Assembly (NCBI GenBank): GCA_900551445.1
Contig: URWA01000009.1
Span: 39,032 to 103,031 of the forward strand
DNA from: an uncultured Bacteroides sp.
GTDB lineage: Bacteria; Bacteroidota; Bacteroidia; Bacteroidales; Bacteroidaceae
DNA length: 64,000 nt
Direction: 5' to 3'
In this document: one piece after another, positions 46,899-55,188 of the stretch
Layout: every line of letters begins with the position of its first letter
How positions within the stretch are numbered: position 1 is the first letter of the stretch
Translations under genes and position numbers: made by a program
Notes under the pieces: model-generated
The model's input: the letters and a program-made list of their open reading frames with translations, nothing else
Told to the model about the DNA's origin: nothing
Databases searched by the model: none

Positions 46899-48002
46899 AT
46901 GAAAAGTATCATGAAATATATCGGAGCCTTGCTGGTAGTGGCAGGCTTCGTGGGTTGCTCCGACTGGAACATACCCGAAAGAGAGGTCTTCGACAACCAG
47001 CAGGGGCTGGAGAAATACATCCCGTTGCTGGAGGCAGAATCGGAAGCTGATCTGACACCTACCATGCGGGAATATTTTGCCAAACTCCGGGATTATCGCA
47101 AGACGCCTCACGTGAAAGGATTCGGATGGTTCGGTAACTGGACCGGAAGAGGCAGCAATGCACAGAACTACCTGAAGATGCTGCCCGACAGTGTGGACTT
47201 CGTATCCTTGTGGGGAACCCGTGGCAATCTCTCGGAAGAACAGAAGAAAGACCTGAAATTCTTCCAGGAAGTGAAAGGCGGAAAAGCTCTTCTGTGCTGG
47301 ATTGTGCAGAGCTTGGGCGACCAGATGACTCCTCCGGGGCAAGACCCAACAAACTATTGGGTGGTGGAAAAAGGTAAAGGTGATTTCACGGAAGGTGTGA
47401 AAGCCTACGCCAATGCCATTTGCGACACCATCGAGAAGTACAACCTGGACGGTTTCGACATTGACTACGAACCTGAATACGGTCACTCCGGTACGATGGC
47501 CAATTCCGACCAGATTGCTGAGAAGTCAGGGAATACCCAGATGTTCGTGTTCATCAAGACCCTTTCCGACCGTCTGCGTCCTGCCGGAAGATTGCTGGTG
47601 ATGGACGGACAGCCGGAGAAACTTTCTACGGAAGCCTCCAAGTATATTGATCACTATATCTACCAAGCATATTGGGAGAGGTCTACACGACGTGTGATTC
47701 GTAAAATTACCCAGCCGCATCTGGAAGACTGGGAGCGTAAGACCATCATTACCGTGGAATTCGAGCAAGGATGGCGGACCGGAGGAGTGGAAGGTTATGA
47801 GAGTGTGCGCAAGGAAATCAATGCCTATTCGGAAGGCCGTCAGATATTCGACTATGCTACCCTCGACCTCCCTGGTGGAAAGCGTATCGGAGGAATCGGT
47901 ACCTACCACATGGAATATGATTTTGCCAATGATCCTCCTTATAAGTGGCTGAAGGAAGCCTTGTATTTGGGAAATGTAGTTTATCCGGGTAAGTTTGAAT
48001 AA
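46899..48002 (+). CDS. GH18 glycoside hydrolase, endo-beta-N-acetylglucosaminidase-like lipoprotein
   Basis: A 367-residue lipoprotein (lipobox GFVGC). The TIM-barrel signature LDGFDIDYEPEYGH gives the GH18 DxxDxDxE motif with D184, D187, D189 and catalytic E191. GH18 enzymes of this size in SusC/SusD loci of Bacteroides commonly release N-glycans by cutting the chitobiose core (EndoF/EndoH type). Chitinase activity is the alternative. It probably acts at the cell surface, before import by the SusC/D pair. Confidence 0.88.
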   Translation: MKSIMKYIGALLVVAGFVGCSDWNIPEREVFDNQQGLEKYIPLLEAESEADLTPTMREYFAKLRDYRKTPHVKGFGWFGNWTGRGSNAQNYLKMLPDSVDFVSLWGTRGNLSEEQKKDLKFFQEVKGGKALLCWIVQSLGDQMTPPGQDPTNYWVVEKGKGDFTEGVKAYANAICDTIEKYNLDGFDIDYEPEYGHSGTMANSDQIAEKSGNTQMFVFIKTLSDRLRPAGRLLVMDGQPEKLSTEASKYIDHYIYQAYWERSTRRVIRKITQPHLEDWERKTIITVEFEQGWRTGGVEGYESVRKEINAYSEGRQIFDYATLDLPGGKRIGGIGTYHMEYDFANDPPYKWLKEALYLGNVVYPGKFE

Positions 48003-48012
48003 AAATTGAATT

Positions 48013-49191
48013 ATGAAGAAAATAGTGTATTTGGGAGTCCTGGCCGGCAGTCTGCTGGTCAGCTCCTGCCAGAATGAATTATATAAAGACGCGGCCAGCG
48101 AATACCAGGCGTCGCAGGGAGCCTATATAAAGAGTGGAGAATCGTCGCAGGTCTTTGTGGAAGAAGGACAGGAAGTCGACGTGAAGTCCATTACCGTAGC
48201 CTTGGTGCAGCAAGAACAGACCTCCAGAACGGTGTCTGTGGAAGCGGGTAATGCCTCACAGCTGGAAGCATATAACAAGAAGCACGGTACCACCTACCTG
48301 ATGCTTCCTCCTGAGATGTATGAGGTGAGCAAGGAAGTTGTGTTCGATTCGAAGCAGACCTCCCAGTTCTTGCCTGTGAAGCTGAAAAACGTGAAGTTTT
48401 CCTTGCAGGGAAGCTATGCGTTGCCCGTGAAACTGAGTGGCGGTACGGTGCCGGTCATCTCCGGAGAGGCCGAATCGCTGATTGTGCTGGAACAGCGTAT
48501 CAATACCAAATGTTTGCGTATAAATGGTTCCGGTAGCGAAGACAGCAAGATGTTCCCGGACGACTTCAAGGTAGACCAGTGGACCATGGAAGTGATGGTG
48601 AACCGCAGCGCTTACTATCAGAACAACCGTTCCATCTGTGGTACTAAGCTGGTATCCGGATCGGGAGCCCTCGATGAGATTTACCCCCGTTTCGGCGACG
48701 TGACCATCCGTCCGAACCAGTTGCAGATAAAGACCGGTAATTCTCAGATTGACGTGCCTGCCGATGTGTTCTCAGCCCAGCCCGACACATGGTACATGCT
48801 TTCGTTTGTGTACGATGGCAAGAAGAATTACGTGTATGTGAACGGCGAACTGGTGGCCGACCGTGAAATCCGGACAGGTCCTTACGGACTGGTGGGCTTC
48901 TGGATTGGCGGTGCCAATGAGCTGGTGCGTGAGATACGTTTCTGGAAAACGGCCCGCACACCGCAGCAGCTGAAGCAGTTCATGTGGAAGATGGTAGACG
49001 GAAGTGACGAGAATCTGGTGTTGTATTATCCGTTGAACGGCAAGAAGCGTGATAAGGACACCGGCGAAATTACAGACGACGAGACCATGCTTTGGGACTG
49101 GAGCAACAATGCCAAGCATCTGAAGTTCCCTTCCGGAGCCAAGTTTGACGATAATGGCGGTAAGGGCTTTGTCTTCCCGCTTGTAGACTAG
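48013..49191 (+). CDS. DUF1735 and LamG-domain surface lipoprotein
   Basis: A 392-residue lipoprotein (lipobox LVSSC). The N-terminal part (about 30-160) resembles the DUF1735 immunoglobulin-like fold common in such loci. The C-terminal part (about 170-390) is a LamG/concanavalin-like beta-sandwich with motifs WYMLSFVYDGKKNYVYVNG and REIRFWKTARTPQQL. It is probably a surface glycan-binding protein. It is the last gene of the locus, with a strong terminator 19 bp after the stop. Confidence 0.88.
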   Translation: MKKIVYLGVLAGSLLVSSCQNELYKDAASEYQASQGAYIKSGESSQVFVEEGQEVDVKSITVALVQQEQTSRTVSVEAGNASQLEAYNKKHGTTYLMLPPEMYEVSKEVVFDSKQTSQFLPVKLKNVKFSLQGSYALPVKLSGGTVPVISGEAESLIVLEQRINTKCLRINGSGSEDSKMFPDDFKVDQWTMEVMVNRSAYYQNNRSICGTKLVSGSGALDEIYPRFGDVTIRPNQLQIKTGNSQIDVPADVFSAQPDTWYMLSFVYDGKKNYVYVNGELVADREIRTGPYGLVGFWIGGANELVREIRFWKTARTPQQLKQFMWKMVDGSDENLVLYYPLNGKKRDKDTGEITDDETMLWDWSNNAKHLKFPSGAKFDDNGGKGFVFPLVD

Positions 49192-49209
49192 TTTTAGATT
49201 TTGATTGCG

Positions 49210-49249
49210 AAAGGCTGTCATTTCCTTCGGGAGATGGCGGCCTTTTTTT
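49210..49249 (+). terminator. Terminator of the SusC/SusD locus
   Basis: A 16-bp stem (AAAGGCTGTCATTTCC with GGAGATGGCGGCCTTT, G-U pairs allowed) is closed by a TTCG loop and followed by a run of Ts. Confidence 0.92.
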
Positions 49250-49349
49250 GTTGGTTTTTGTGGGAAAAGAAGTGCTGGAAATAGTTGTCTGTTTGATGTG
49301 TTTGAAAGGAAGGAGGCGAATAAATTAGTAAATAAAAAACTCTTTGTGG

Positions 49350-49380
49350 TTGATAAAATTATTGAAATTGCATATATTTG
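49350..49380 (+). promoter_or_regulatory. Promoter of the XRE-ImmA/cas6 unit
   Basis: TTG (49350-49352), 20 bp, then TATATTTG (49373-49380) is a consensus Bacteroides promoter 38 bp before the ATG at 49419. Confidence 0.7.
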
Positions 49381-49418
49381 TAAACCGATAGATTATACAT
49401 TAAGAACTGATAATTGAA

Positions 49419-50462
49419 ATGAAACCTGAAGACTTGAAAAACATACGTAAAATGCGTGGCTTGACATTGGATGAGGTTTGTCAGAAACTGGATCGGCTGG
49501 TTTCCAAACAGGCTCTGTCTAAATATGAAACAGGAAAGATGCGTCCTTCATCTCAAGTATTAGAAGCATTGTTAAAAGTTTATCGTGTGTCATCTTCCAG
49601 CTTTCAGTCACATTTACCGGTGAAGATTGATGGATGGAATTTTCGTCGTGGAGAGTTGTTGTCTGCAAAAGAAGAGATGGCTATTAAAACAGAAGTCAAT
49701 CGCTGTTTGCAGCAATATTTATGTTTGGAAGATAAACTGGGTATGCTTACTTCCTTTCAGCTTCCTTTTTCTTCTACACGATATACTTCTATTGATGATA
49801 TGGAAACTGCGGCCGGGACTTTGCGGAAAAAATGGAATTTAGGGAGAGATGCCATTCCATCGGTTTGTCGTATGATGGAGAATGTAGGTGTAAAAGTGAT
49901 AGAATTGGATTTGGATGAACGAGTAGACGGGCTTAGTGGATGGGTAAACCGGAGAATTCCTTTTGTTGTGTTGAATCAGCGTAACGTTACAGTGGAACGG
50001 AAACGTTTTACAGCTTTGCACGAATTGGGACATTTATTGTTTCATTTCTTAGAGAACCTTGATATACGTACGAAAGAGAAGTTTTGTCATCGTTTTGCAT
50101 CGGCTTTATTGTTTCCAATGGAGATAGCTTACGAAGCTTTTGGGAAAAAACGTTCAACCCTTTCGCTTGAAGAACTTGTGGAGTTGAAGAATGCTTATGG
50201 TATGTCTGTAGCAGCTCTTGTACATCGGGCAAAAGATTTGCATGTGATAACAGAAGTATATTACAATCGTATTTTTGATGAATATATTAAGAAAAACAAG
50301 TTGGAAGAAGGGTGGGGAGGATACCTTTTAACAGATAAAGCGGAGCGTTATCATAGAATGGTGCGTCGTGCCTTGTCCGAGTCGATTATGACTGAGAGCG
50401 AGTTGCAGGCATTGTGTAGTGATTCAATGGAAAATATAATAAAAGAGATACATATATTATAA
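49419..50462 (+). CDS. XRE-ImmA/IrrE protein (HTH plus metallopeptidase), linked to cas6
   Basis: A 347-residue protein. The N-terminal XRE helix-turn-helix (LTLDEVCQKLDRLVSKQALS) is followed by a middle region and an ImmA/IrrE-type zinc peptidase domain with HELGH at residues 201-205 and FASALLFP. ImmA/IrrE proteases cleave repressors in response to DNA damage or phage signals. The combination with an XRE domain is often a self-contained stress regulator. It is 11 bp upstream of cas6 and probably co-transcribed, which suggests control of, or response through, the CRISPR system. An alternative is a lone antitoxin-like regulator carried with the island. Confidence 0.88.
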   Translation: MKPEDLKNIRKMRGLTLDEVCQKLDRLVSKQALSKYETGKMRPSSQVLEALLKVYRVSSSSFQSHLPVKIDGWNFRRGELLSAKEEMAIKTEVNRCLQQYLCLEDKLGMLTSFQLPFSSTRYTSIDDMETAAGTLRKKWNLGRDAIPSVCRMMENVGVKVIELDLDERVDGLSGWVNRRIPFVVLNQRNVTVERKRFTALHELGHLLFHFLENLDIRTKEKFCHRFASALLFPMEIAYEAFGKKRSTLSLEELVELKNAYGMSVAALVHRAKDLHVITEVYYNRIFDEYIKKNKLEEGWGGYLLTDKAERYHRMVRRALSESIMTESELQALCSDSMENIIKEIHIL

Positions 50463-50473
50463 CATGAATAAGT

Positions 50474-51256
50474 ATGCGGTTTAAATTACAATTAGAAGTC
50501 AATAAAAGAGCATTTGGTAACCGGTTACCTATTAATTATCAATATGAACAGTCGGCTGCAATATATAGAATCTTAGCGCGCGCAGATAATGATTATGCTA
50601 CCTGGCTTCACGAAAACGGTTATCGTATGGAGAGTGGGAAGACATTCAAATTCTTTTCTTATTCCCGTTTTGAGATGGAAAGATACAAGATATTGCGTGA
50701 AGAAGGGCGGATGCTGATTTTGTCGGACACGGTAGAGTGGCAGATTAGTTTCCTGCCGGAGAAAAGCACTCAAAGTTTTATCCAAGGGGTGTTCATGGAG
50801 CAGGTGTTTGAGATTGGTGACCGGAAGTCTGCTGTACAGTTTATTGTGCGTAATATAGAGGTGATGCCTTCTCCTGAATTTACGGAAGAAATGACGTTTC
50901 GGACTTTGTCGCCAATGTGTTTGAAGCTTCGTCAGGGGGGAAGAAAAGTTGACTATTTGTCTCCTCTGGATAAGGAGGCTTCTTATATACTGTTTCAAGG
51001 ACTTACAGAAAAATATTCTTTGTTTTATGGAAATGAATGTCCTTTTCATGTGGAAGACTGTCACTTGGAGGTTCTGAACCAATCTAAATCTGCCTTGATA
51101 AAGATAAAGGCAGATACTCCTCAAGAAACCAAGGTGCGGGGTTTTATGTGTAGAATGAGGATTTCTGCTCCTCTAGAGCTGATGAAGTTAATGTATGAAG
51201 CAGGTGCTGGGAGCCTTTCTTCAATGGGATTTGGATTTCTGGAGGTCGAAAAATAA
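50474..51256 (+). CDS. cas6: CRISPR pre-crRNA endoribonuclease Cas6
   Basis: A 260-residue RAMP protein. The N-terminal ferredoxin-like domain begins MRFKLQLEVNKRAFGNRLP. The C-terminal glycine-rich loop AGAGSLSSMGFGFLEV is the Cas6 hallmark that binds the repeat RNA. It would cut within the repeat 8 nt before the spacer, leaving the handle ATTGAAAT. Here cas6 is separated from the other cas genes by 249 bp, and its stop codon overlaps the terminator of a minus-strand RNA. Confidence 0.92.
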   Translation: MRFKLQLEVNKRAFGNRLPINYQYEQSAAIYRILARADNDYATWLHENGYRMESGKTFKFFSYSRFEMERYKILREEGRMLILSDTVEWQISFLPEKSTQSFIQGVFMEQVFEIGDRKSAVQFIVRNIEVMPSPEFTEEMTFRTLSPMCLKLRQGGRKVDYLSPLDKEASYILFQGLTEKYSLFYGNECPFHVEDCHLEVLNQSKSALIKIKADTPQETKVRGFMCRMRISAPLELMKLMYEAGAGSLSSMGFGFLEVEK

Positions 51257-51281
51257 CTCCCCAACAAAATAGTTGGGGAGT
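51249..51281 (-). terminator. Minus-strand terminator of the crRNA-like RNA
   Basis: A perfect 10-bp stem, ACTCCCCAAC with GTTGGGGAGT (51281-51256), has a 6-nt loop and on the minus strand is followed by TATTTTT. On the plus strand the sequence after the stem is GTGGTGCG, with no T-run, so the terminator works for the minus strand and not for cas6. Confidence 0.8.
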
Positions 51282-51344
51282 GTGGTGCGATTGTAATATT
51301 AAAATACTAGCTTTCAATTCCTCATTGCTAAAGTACGATTATGA
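51249..51344 (-). ncRNA. Candidate crRNA-like regulatory RNA (CreR/CreA-type) in the cas6-cas8 gap
   Basis: Read on the minus strand, 51344-51311 is a degenerate CRISPR repeat. AATCGTAC and GGAATTGAAA are identical to the array repeat, while the 5-nt centre is replaced by 11 nt and the last base is G, not T. A 29-nt spacer-like stretch follows (51310-51282), then a hairpin terminator. The first 15 nt of the spacer, CTAGTATTTTAATAT, match 51414-51400 in the cas8 promoter, next to CCA as possible PAM. Known CreR and CreA RNAs use such partial matches so that Cascade binds without cutting. The transcript start is not resolved. Function is inferred. Confidence 0.7.
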
Positions 51345-51399
51345 TATATAAGATACTAGTTGTAATCCTATAAGTTTAAGGAAAAATAACGTATTGCTT

Positions 51400-51431
51400 A
51401 TATTAAAATACTAGTGGGTAAACTATATTTG
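51400..51431 (+). promoter_or_regulatory. cas8: cas8 operon promoter containing the self-target site
   Basis: TATATTTG at 51424-51431 is a full -7 match. The region 20 bp upstream, where the -33 box should be, is AT-rich without a clear TTTG. The 15-nt match to the crRNA-like spacer (51400-51414) and its CCA (51415-51417 on the minus strand) lie exactly between the -33 and -7 positions. Bound Cascade would therefore cover the core promoter. The start is near 51438. Confidence 0.7.
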
Positions 51432-51505
51432 TACCTAAGAGGAGAAAGTTCGATAGAGGGTATTTTTAATTGAATATTATATGTTAAGATTTTTATTTTG
51501 TTGCT

Positions 51506-53470
51506 ATGAATATAATTAGTCATTATACCGGAAATCCAATGGTCAATAATGCTTTGATGACGATAAAAGCATTGGCTGGATTGGATGATGTGCGGGACAT
51601 TACTACAGATGTTTTGCGTACCATGATGAGGAGGGTGTGCGATGAACTCCCTTATTCTCTGATGAGTCTGAATCTGCGTTTCAAAAGTTATACGATGCTT
51701 TTTACGAAAAATGGGCCATTATACAATGATAAGAAACTCGGTCAGAAGATATACGAAACGCTGTTGTTTAAGATTGTGGATGGCTTTGAAGCAGAAGGAG
51801 ACAAGCAATGTAACTTGACAGGATTACATTATACTAAAACTTTCTCTGATTTTATGCTGGAAACGTTGGTCAGTTTAGGAGTGCCGGAGAAAGAAGCGAA
51901 GAAAAAGGATTTGACTTTAAACAGATGCTGGTTTCCTTTATTGGGGGGATTAGGTTCCGATGCACAGTCTCTTCCTAGGGCGAGAGAGACGTATAACGTA
52001 CATCCTATTTGCGTGGTATTGTTACAGTTTCTACCTTTCAGTGCTTACATTTATAAGAAAGGTATTCTGCTTGTTGATTCTACTGCTTTGGAGTTTTGTG
52101 AGGAATTCGTAAAAGAGAAAGTGGAAGACTTGATTGAAAAAGTAAAAGAAGTAGTCACTACGAATGACCCGATTGAAAACATGAAGGGAGCTACAAAAGG
52201 GAATTATATTTTGGAAGCACTGAAAGTCATGGAAAAATGCAAGGCCGATTGTGAATATGCAGATGTGAACTTGTGGAGTTTCTCGAATTCGGGTGCAGGT
52301 GCCAGTTGTTCTATAGACAGAGTACCTAATGAATTACTTAAACGGCTGGCTGTATTGCGTAAACGTCATAAGGGAGAACTGACATATATATTGAATACTC
52401 CGGCGTTGAGTTCAAGCTTCTTGGAATGTTTGTCTGATAACAAGGAATGGTCAGGCCTTTATCCGGCTAAAAAATATGAAGGGGTTAGTGTGGAGTTTTT
52501 CGAGTCTTATTGGAATGCTATTCATCAAGAGAAAAAGACTGCAATGGCCCAGTATATATCTGGCCTGATAATGAAATATAAAGATGTAAAAGATGACGCT
52601 GTGTTGAGTAAAACTGATGCTTATGATGCAAAAAATGATTATACGTCATTGCTGAACAGAATACTGTGGCGGGCAACAGGAAAAGGAGACTGGTCAATGA
52701 GTTGTCAGATAGCTATCCTGGATGATCCTGAGTCCTTGCCCATTTCATATCGTTGTTTTCAGATTTATAAATTGGTGCATTTTTACTATCTAAAGGGGGT
52801 ATCCATTTCTGATTGTCCTCCACTGAATGTCAAGAACACGATGGCATTCCGGTTTTGTGCGAAGATGATTCATCTGATGGAAAGTTCTTCTGATTATCTG
52901 CGGGAAAAAGATCGTGTCCCGGAATTTCGATATGGGGAGCAAACTAATGATGTAGATCCTTCTGTATTTGATAAACTATTGATAGAGAACGCCTGGAAGG
53001 ACGGAATTTACCGTTTGTATCCATTGTTTTATACTACGAATGGCAAGAAAAACATATACGGAGTCTGTGCTTTGTTGAGATTGTATGATGGAAATAGAGA
53101 AGATTTATCTTTAGAGGAAGACAACATAGAATTTCCTGTTCAGCCGTTGGATGTAGATATAAAGAAATGGTTAGACCGTATGAATGAATTTACTTGTCAA
53201 TATGTAGCATATAGATTTAGGGATGCGGTGGACAGGTCAAAATATGTAACGCTATGTAACAAGATTAAACGTTCAATCCCTCGTAGCGATTTACGATTAC
53301 AGATGATATGGTTTTATTCTATCTTGCAACGTCTGAATGAAAGTGGTAAAGGATGGGATGAATATGACTTGATTTATGATCCTTGGGGTAATTATGCGTT
53401 CAAGACATTCTTATTTACTTTCAGACTCAAACTGAATGAAATTTCTTCAAATGATATTGTAAATAATTAA
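51506..53470 (+). CDS. cas8b: Cas8 (type I-B large subunit, Cst1/Cas8b-like)
   Basis: A 654-residue protein in the large-subunit position, directly before cas7 and cas5. It begins MNIISHYTGNPMVNNALMTI, as Cst1/Cas8b1-type proteins do. I do not see a clear pair of CxxC motifs, so a zinc site cannot be claimed. In Cascade, Cas8 recognises the PAM and recruits Cas3. Assignment rests on the start motif, size and gene order. Confidence 0.8.
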   Translation: MNIISHYTGNPMVNNALMTIKALAGLDDVRDITTDVLRTMMRRVCDELPYSLMSLNLRFKSYTMLFTKNGPLYNDKKLGQKIYETLLFKIVDGFEAEGDKQCNLTGLHYTKTFSDFMLETLVSLGVPEKEAKKKDLTLNRCWFPLLGGLGSDAQSLPRARETYNVHPICVVLLQFLPFSAYIYKKGILLVDSTALEFCEEFVKEKVEDLIEKVKEVVTTNDPIENMKGATKGNYILEALKVMEKCKADCEYADVNLWSFSNSGAGASCSIDRVPNELLKRLAVLRKRHKGELTYILNTPALSSSFLECLSDNKEWSGLYPAKKYEGVSVEFFESYWNAIHQEKKTAMAQYISGLIMKYKDVKDDAVLSKTDAYDAKNDYTSLLNRILWRATGKGDWSMSCQIAILDDPESLPISYRCFQIYKLVHFYYLKGVSISDCPPLNVKNTMAFRFCAKMIHLMESSSDYLREKDRVPEFRYGEQTNDVDPSVFDKLLIENAWKDGIYRLYPLFYTTNGKKNIYGVCALLRLYDGNREDLSLEEDNIEFPVQPLDVDIKKWLDRMNEFTCQYVAYRFRDAVDRSKYVTLCNKIKRSIPRSDLRLQMIWFYSILQRLNESGKGWDEYDLIYDPWGNYAFKTFLFTFRLKLNEISSNDIVNN

Positions 53471-53491
53471 TAACCTTAAAAATAGAAAGTT

Positions 53492-54514
53492 ATGTCAGAA
53501 CAAATTAAAAACATTACAGGAAATGTGTTGTGTGATGCAACCGCGACTTTTTTGAATGGTGCCGGATTGGCAACTGGAGAAGATCAGAATACAGTAATCC
53601 CAAAGACTTTCAAGGAAACTGTGAATGGACGCAAGGAAGAAGTTCCTTACGTGTCAGCACAAGCATGGCGTCGTTGGCTCAGAAATACCGTGAATGAAGA
53701 AAATGGTTGGCAACCCAGTGAACTACATGCTATTGATACGAATACGAAAGGTTCTACTTCAAAAATTGCCACAGAATTAGACCCTGTTATTTATCCGGAG
53801 GATGACTTGTTTGGATATATGAAGAGTGGTTCTAAAGGTGAGGAGAGTATTCAACGTACGTCTCCTTTCAAAACTTCCATTTTGAAAGGAATCCCAAAAA
53901 TGCGTGCCTTGACGGTGGATAATGCTTTTGTTTTTCCAAAAGATGGAACTCCTTTACCTTATTCAACTCGTTTCTATGCTACCCATCTGGAAGGATTCTT
54001 TAATTTGGAATGTTACCGCTTGGGATGTTTCGTGAATACGCCGTCTCGTGTGGAGCTGTCAAAAGATCTGGTAGAAAAATATAAAGAAATTCTTGTGGAG
54101 GATAATTCACAGAAAAATGTACAAGTCTACACGCTTCAGAATGCAGAACAACTGAGATGCGAACGTGCTGCAGGTTTACTGAAAGGGCTGGTACATCTCC
54201 GTGGAGGCGCAAAGATGGCTGCGTTTGGAGCTGATGTCTCTCCTAAAGTGATTGTATTTGCAGGAATGTCATCCGCAAATCCTTGCTTCAATAACCTATA
54301 TATAGGAGACGGTGAGCGTCCGAAGTTAAATGTGGATTTGTTGAAGGAATTAGCTGAAGATTATAAAGACAAACTTCAGACTCCCGTTTGTATTGGAATC
54401 CGAACAGGATATCTGGAGAACGAAGCAGAAGTGAAAGCATTGAATGGGGATACATTTATAGTGGATAGCCCTGTCAAAATAGTCGAAATGTTTGTAGATA
54501 AATATTTGAAGTAA
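53492..54514 (+). CDS. cas7: Cas7 (Cst2/DevR family), Cascade backbone
   Basis: A 340-residue RAMP protein, the repeated crRNA-binding backbone of type I-B Cascade. It starts with IKNITGNVLCDATATFLNGAG and includes VPYVSAQAWRRWLRN and DLFGYMKSG, typical of the DevR/Cst2 group. Its stop and the cas5 start share one base, so the genes are translationally coupled. Confidence 0.92.
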   Translation: MSEQIKNITGNVLCDATATFLNGAGLATGEDQNTVIPKTFKETVNGRKEEVPYVSAQAWRRWLRNTVNEENGWQPSELHAIDTNTKGSTSKIATELDPVIYPEDDLFGYMKSGSKGEESIQRTSPFKTSILKGIPKMRALTVDNAFVFPKDGTPLPYSTRFYATHLEGFFNLECYRLGCFVNTPSRVELSKDLVEKYKEILVEDNSQKNVQVYTLQNAEQLRCERAAGLLKGLVHLRGGAKMAAFGADVSPKVIVFAGMSSANPCFNNLYIGDGERPKLNVDLLKELAEDYKDKLQTPVCIGIRTGYLENEAEVKALNGDTFIVDSPVKIVEMFVDKYLK

Positions 54515-55188
54515 TGGATAAAGTACTGGAAATACAGTTTTCAGGCTGGACTGCTACTCCTCGTCTTCCGTTTGTTCTTTCCGGAAATGCCCTATGTATG
54601 CCAGTACCTCCTTATTCTACTATTTTAGGAATAATAGGCTGCTGTTTGGGGCGTTTTGTGTCCTGCAACGAAGTGAAGGTCGGTTTCCGGTATCTTTATG
54701 ATACGGATTCTTTGGATATAGAAACCCGGAGGAGGTTGCAGTTTGATGGGAAGAAAATAAAGAACCACGATAAAGGGAGTGATGCATATACGCGTGAATT
54801 TCATACGAACCCTGATTTAACCATCTGGATTGACCGTATAGACTGGAAGGAGTATTTTGAGTCTCCTATAGGAACTCCGACATTAGGACGTTCGCAAGAC
54901 TTGCTCCAAATTAAAAAAGTATGTGTCAAAGAGGTGGTACCTATATCAGAAGGAACTTTGAAAGGTTGTATGATTCCTTTTGATGCAAATCAGATTATAC
55001 CCGGTCAGCTTGTGCAGATTGCAGAGTCTTATGCCGAAGGAGAGAAAATTGGGAGCGGAAGAATCCCTGTAAATCCGATGATGTTTGTAGCTGTGCATAG
55101 TGAGGGAGTACATGTGAAATGTGCTAATTTGTATCGAACTTTGGATGAGCAGTCTATAGATTTTTATATGCATACGTTTGCGATATGA
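54514..55188 (+). CDS. cas5: Cas5 (type I-B)
   Basis: A 224-residue RAMP protein that holds the crRNA 5' handle in Cascade. It has the Cas5-type N-terminus (LEIQFSGWTATPRLPF) and VPPYSTILGIIGCCLG, the conserved helix after the first strand. It overlaps cas7 by 1 bp and cas3 by 4 bp. Confidence 0.9.
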   Translation: MDKVLEIQFSGWTATPRLPFVLSGNALCMPVPPYSTILGIIGCCLGRFVSCNEVKVGFRYLYDTDSLDIETRRRLQFDGKKIKNHDKGSDAYTREFHTNPDLTIWIDRIDWKEYFESPIGTPTLGRSQDLLQIKKVCVKEVVPISEGTLKGCMIPFDANQIIPGQLVQIAESYAEGEKIGSGRIPVNPMMFVAVHSEGVHVKCANLYRTLDEQSIDFYMHTFAI

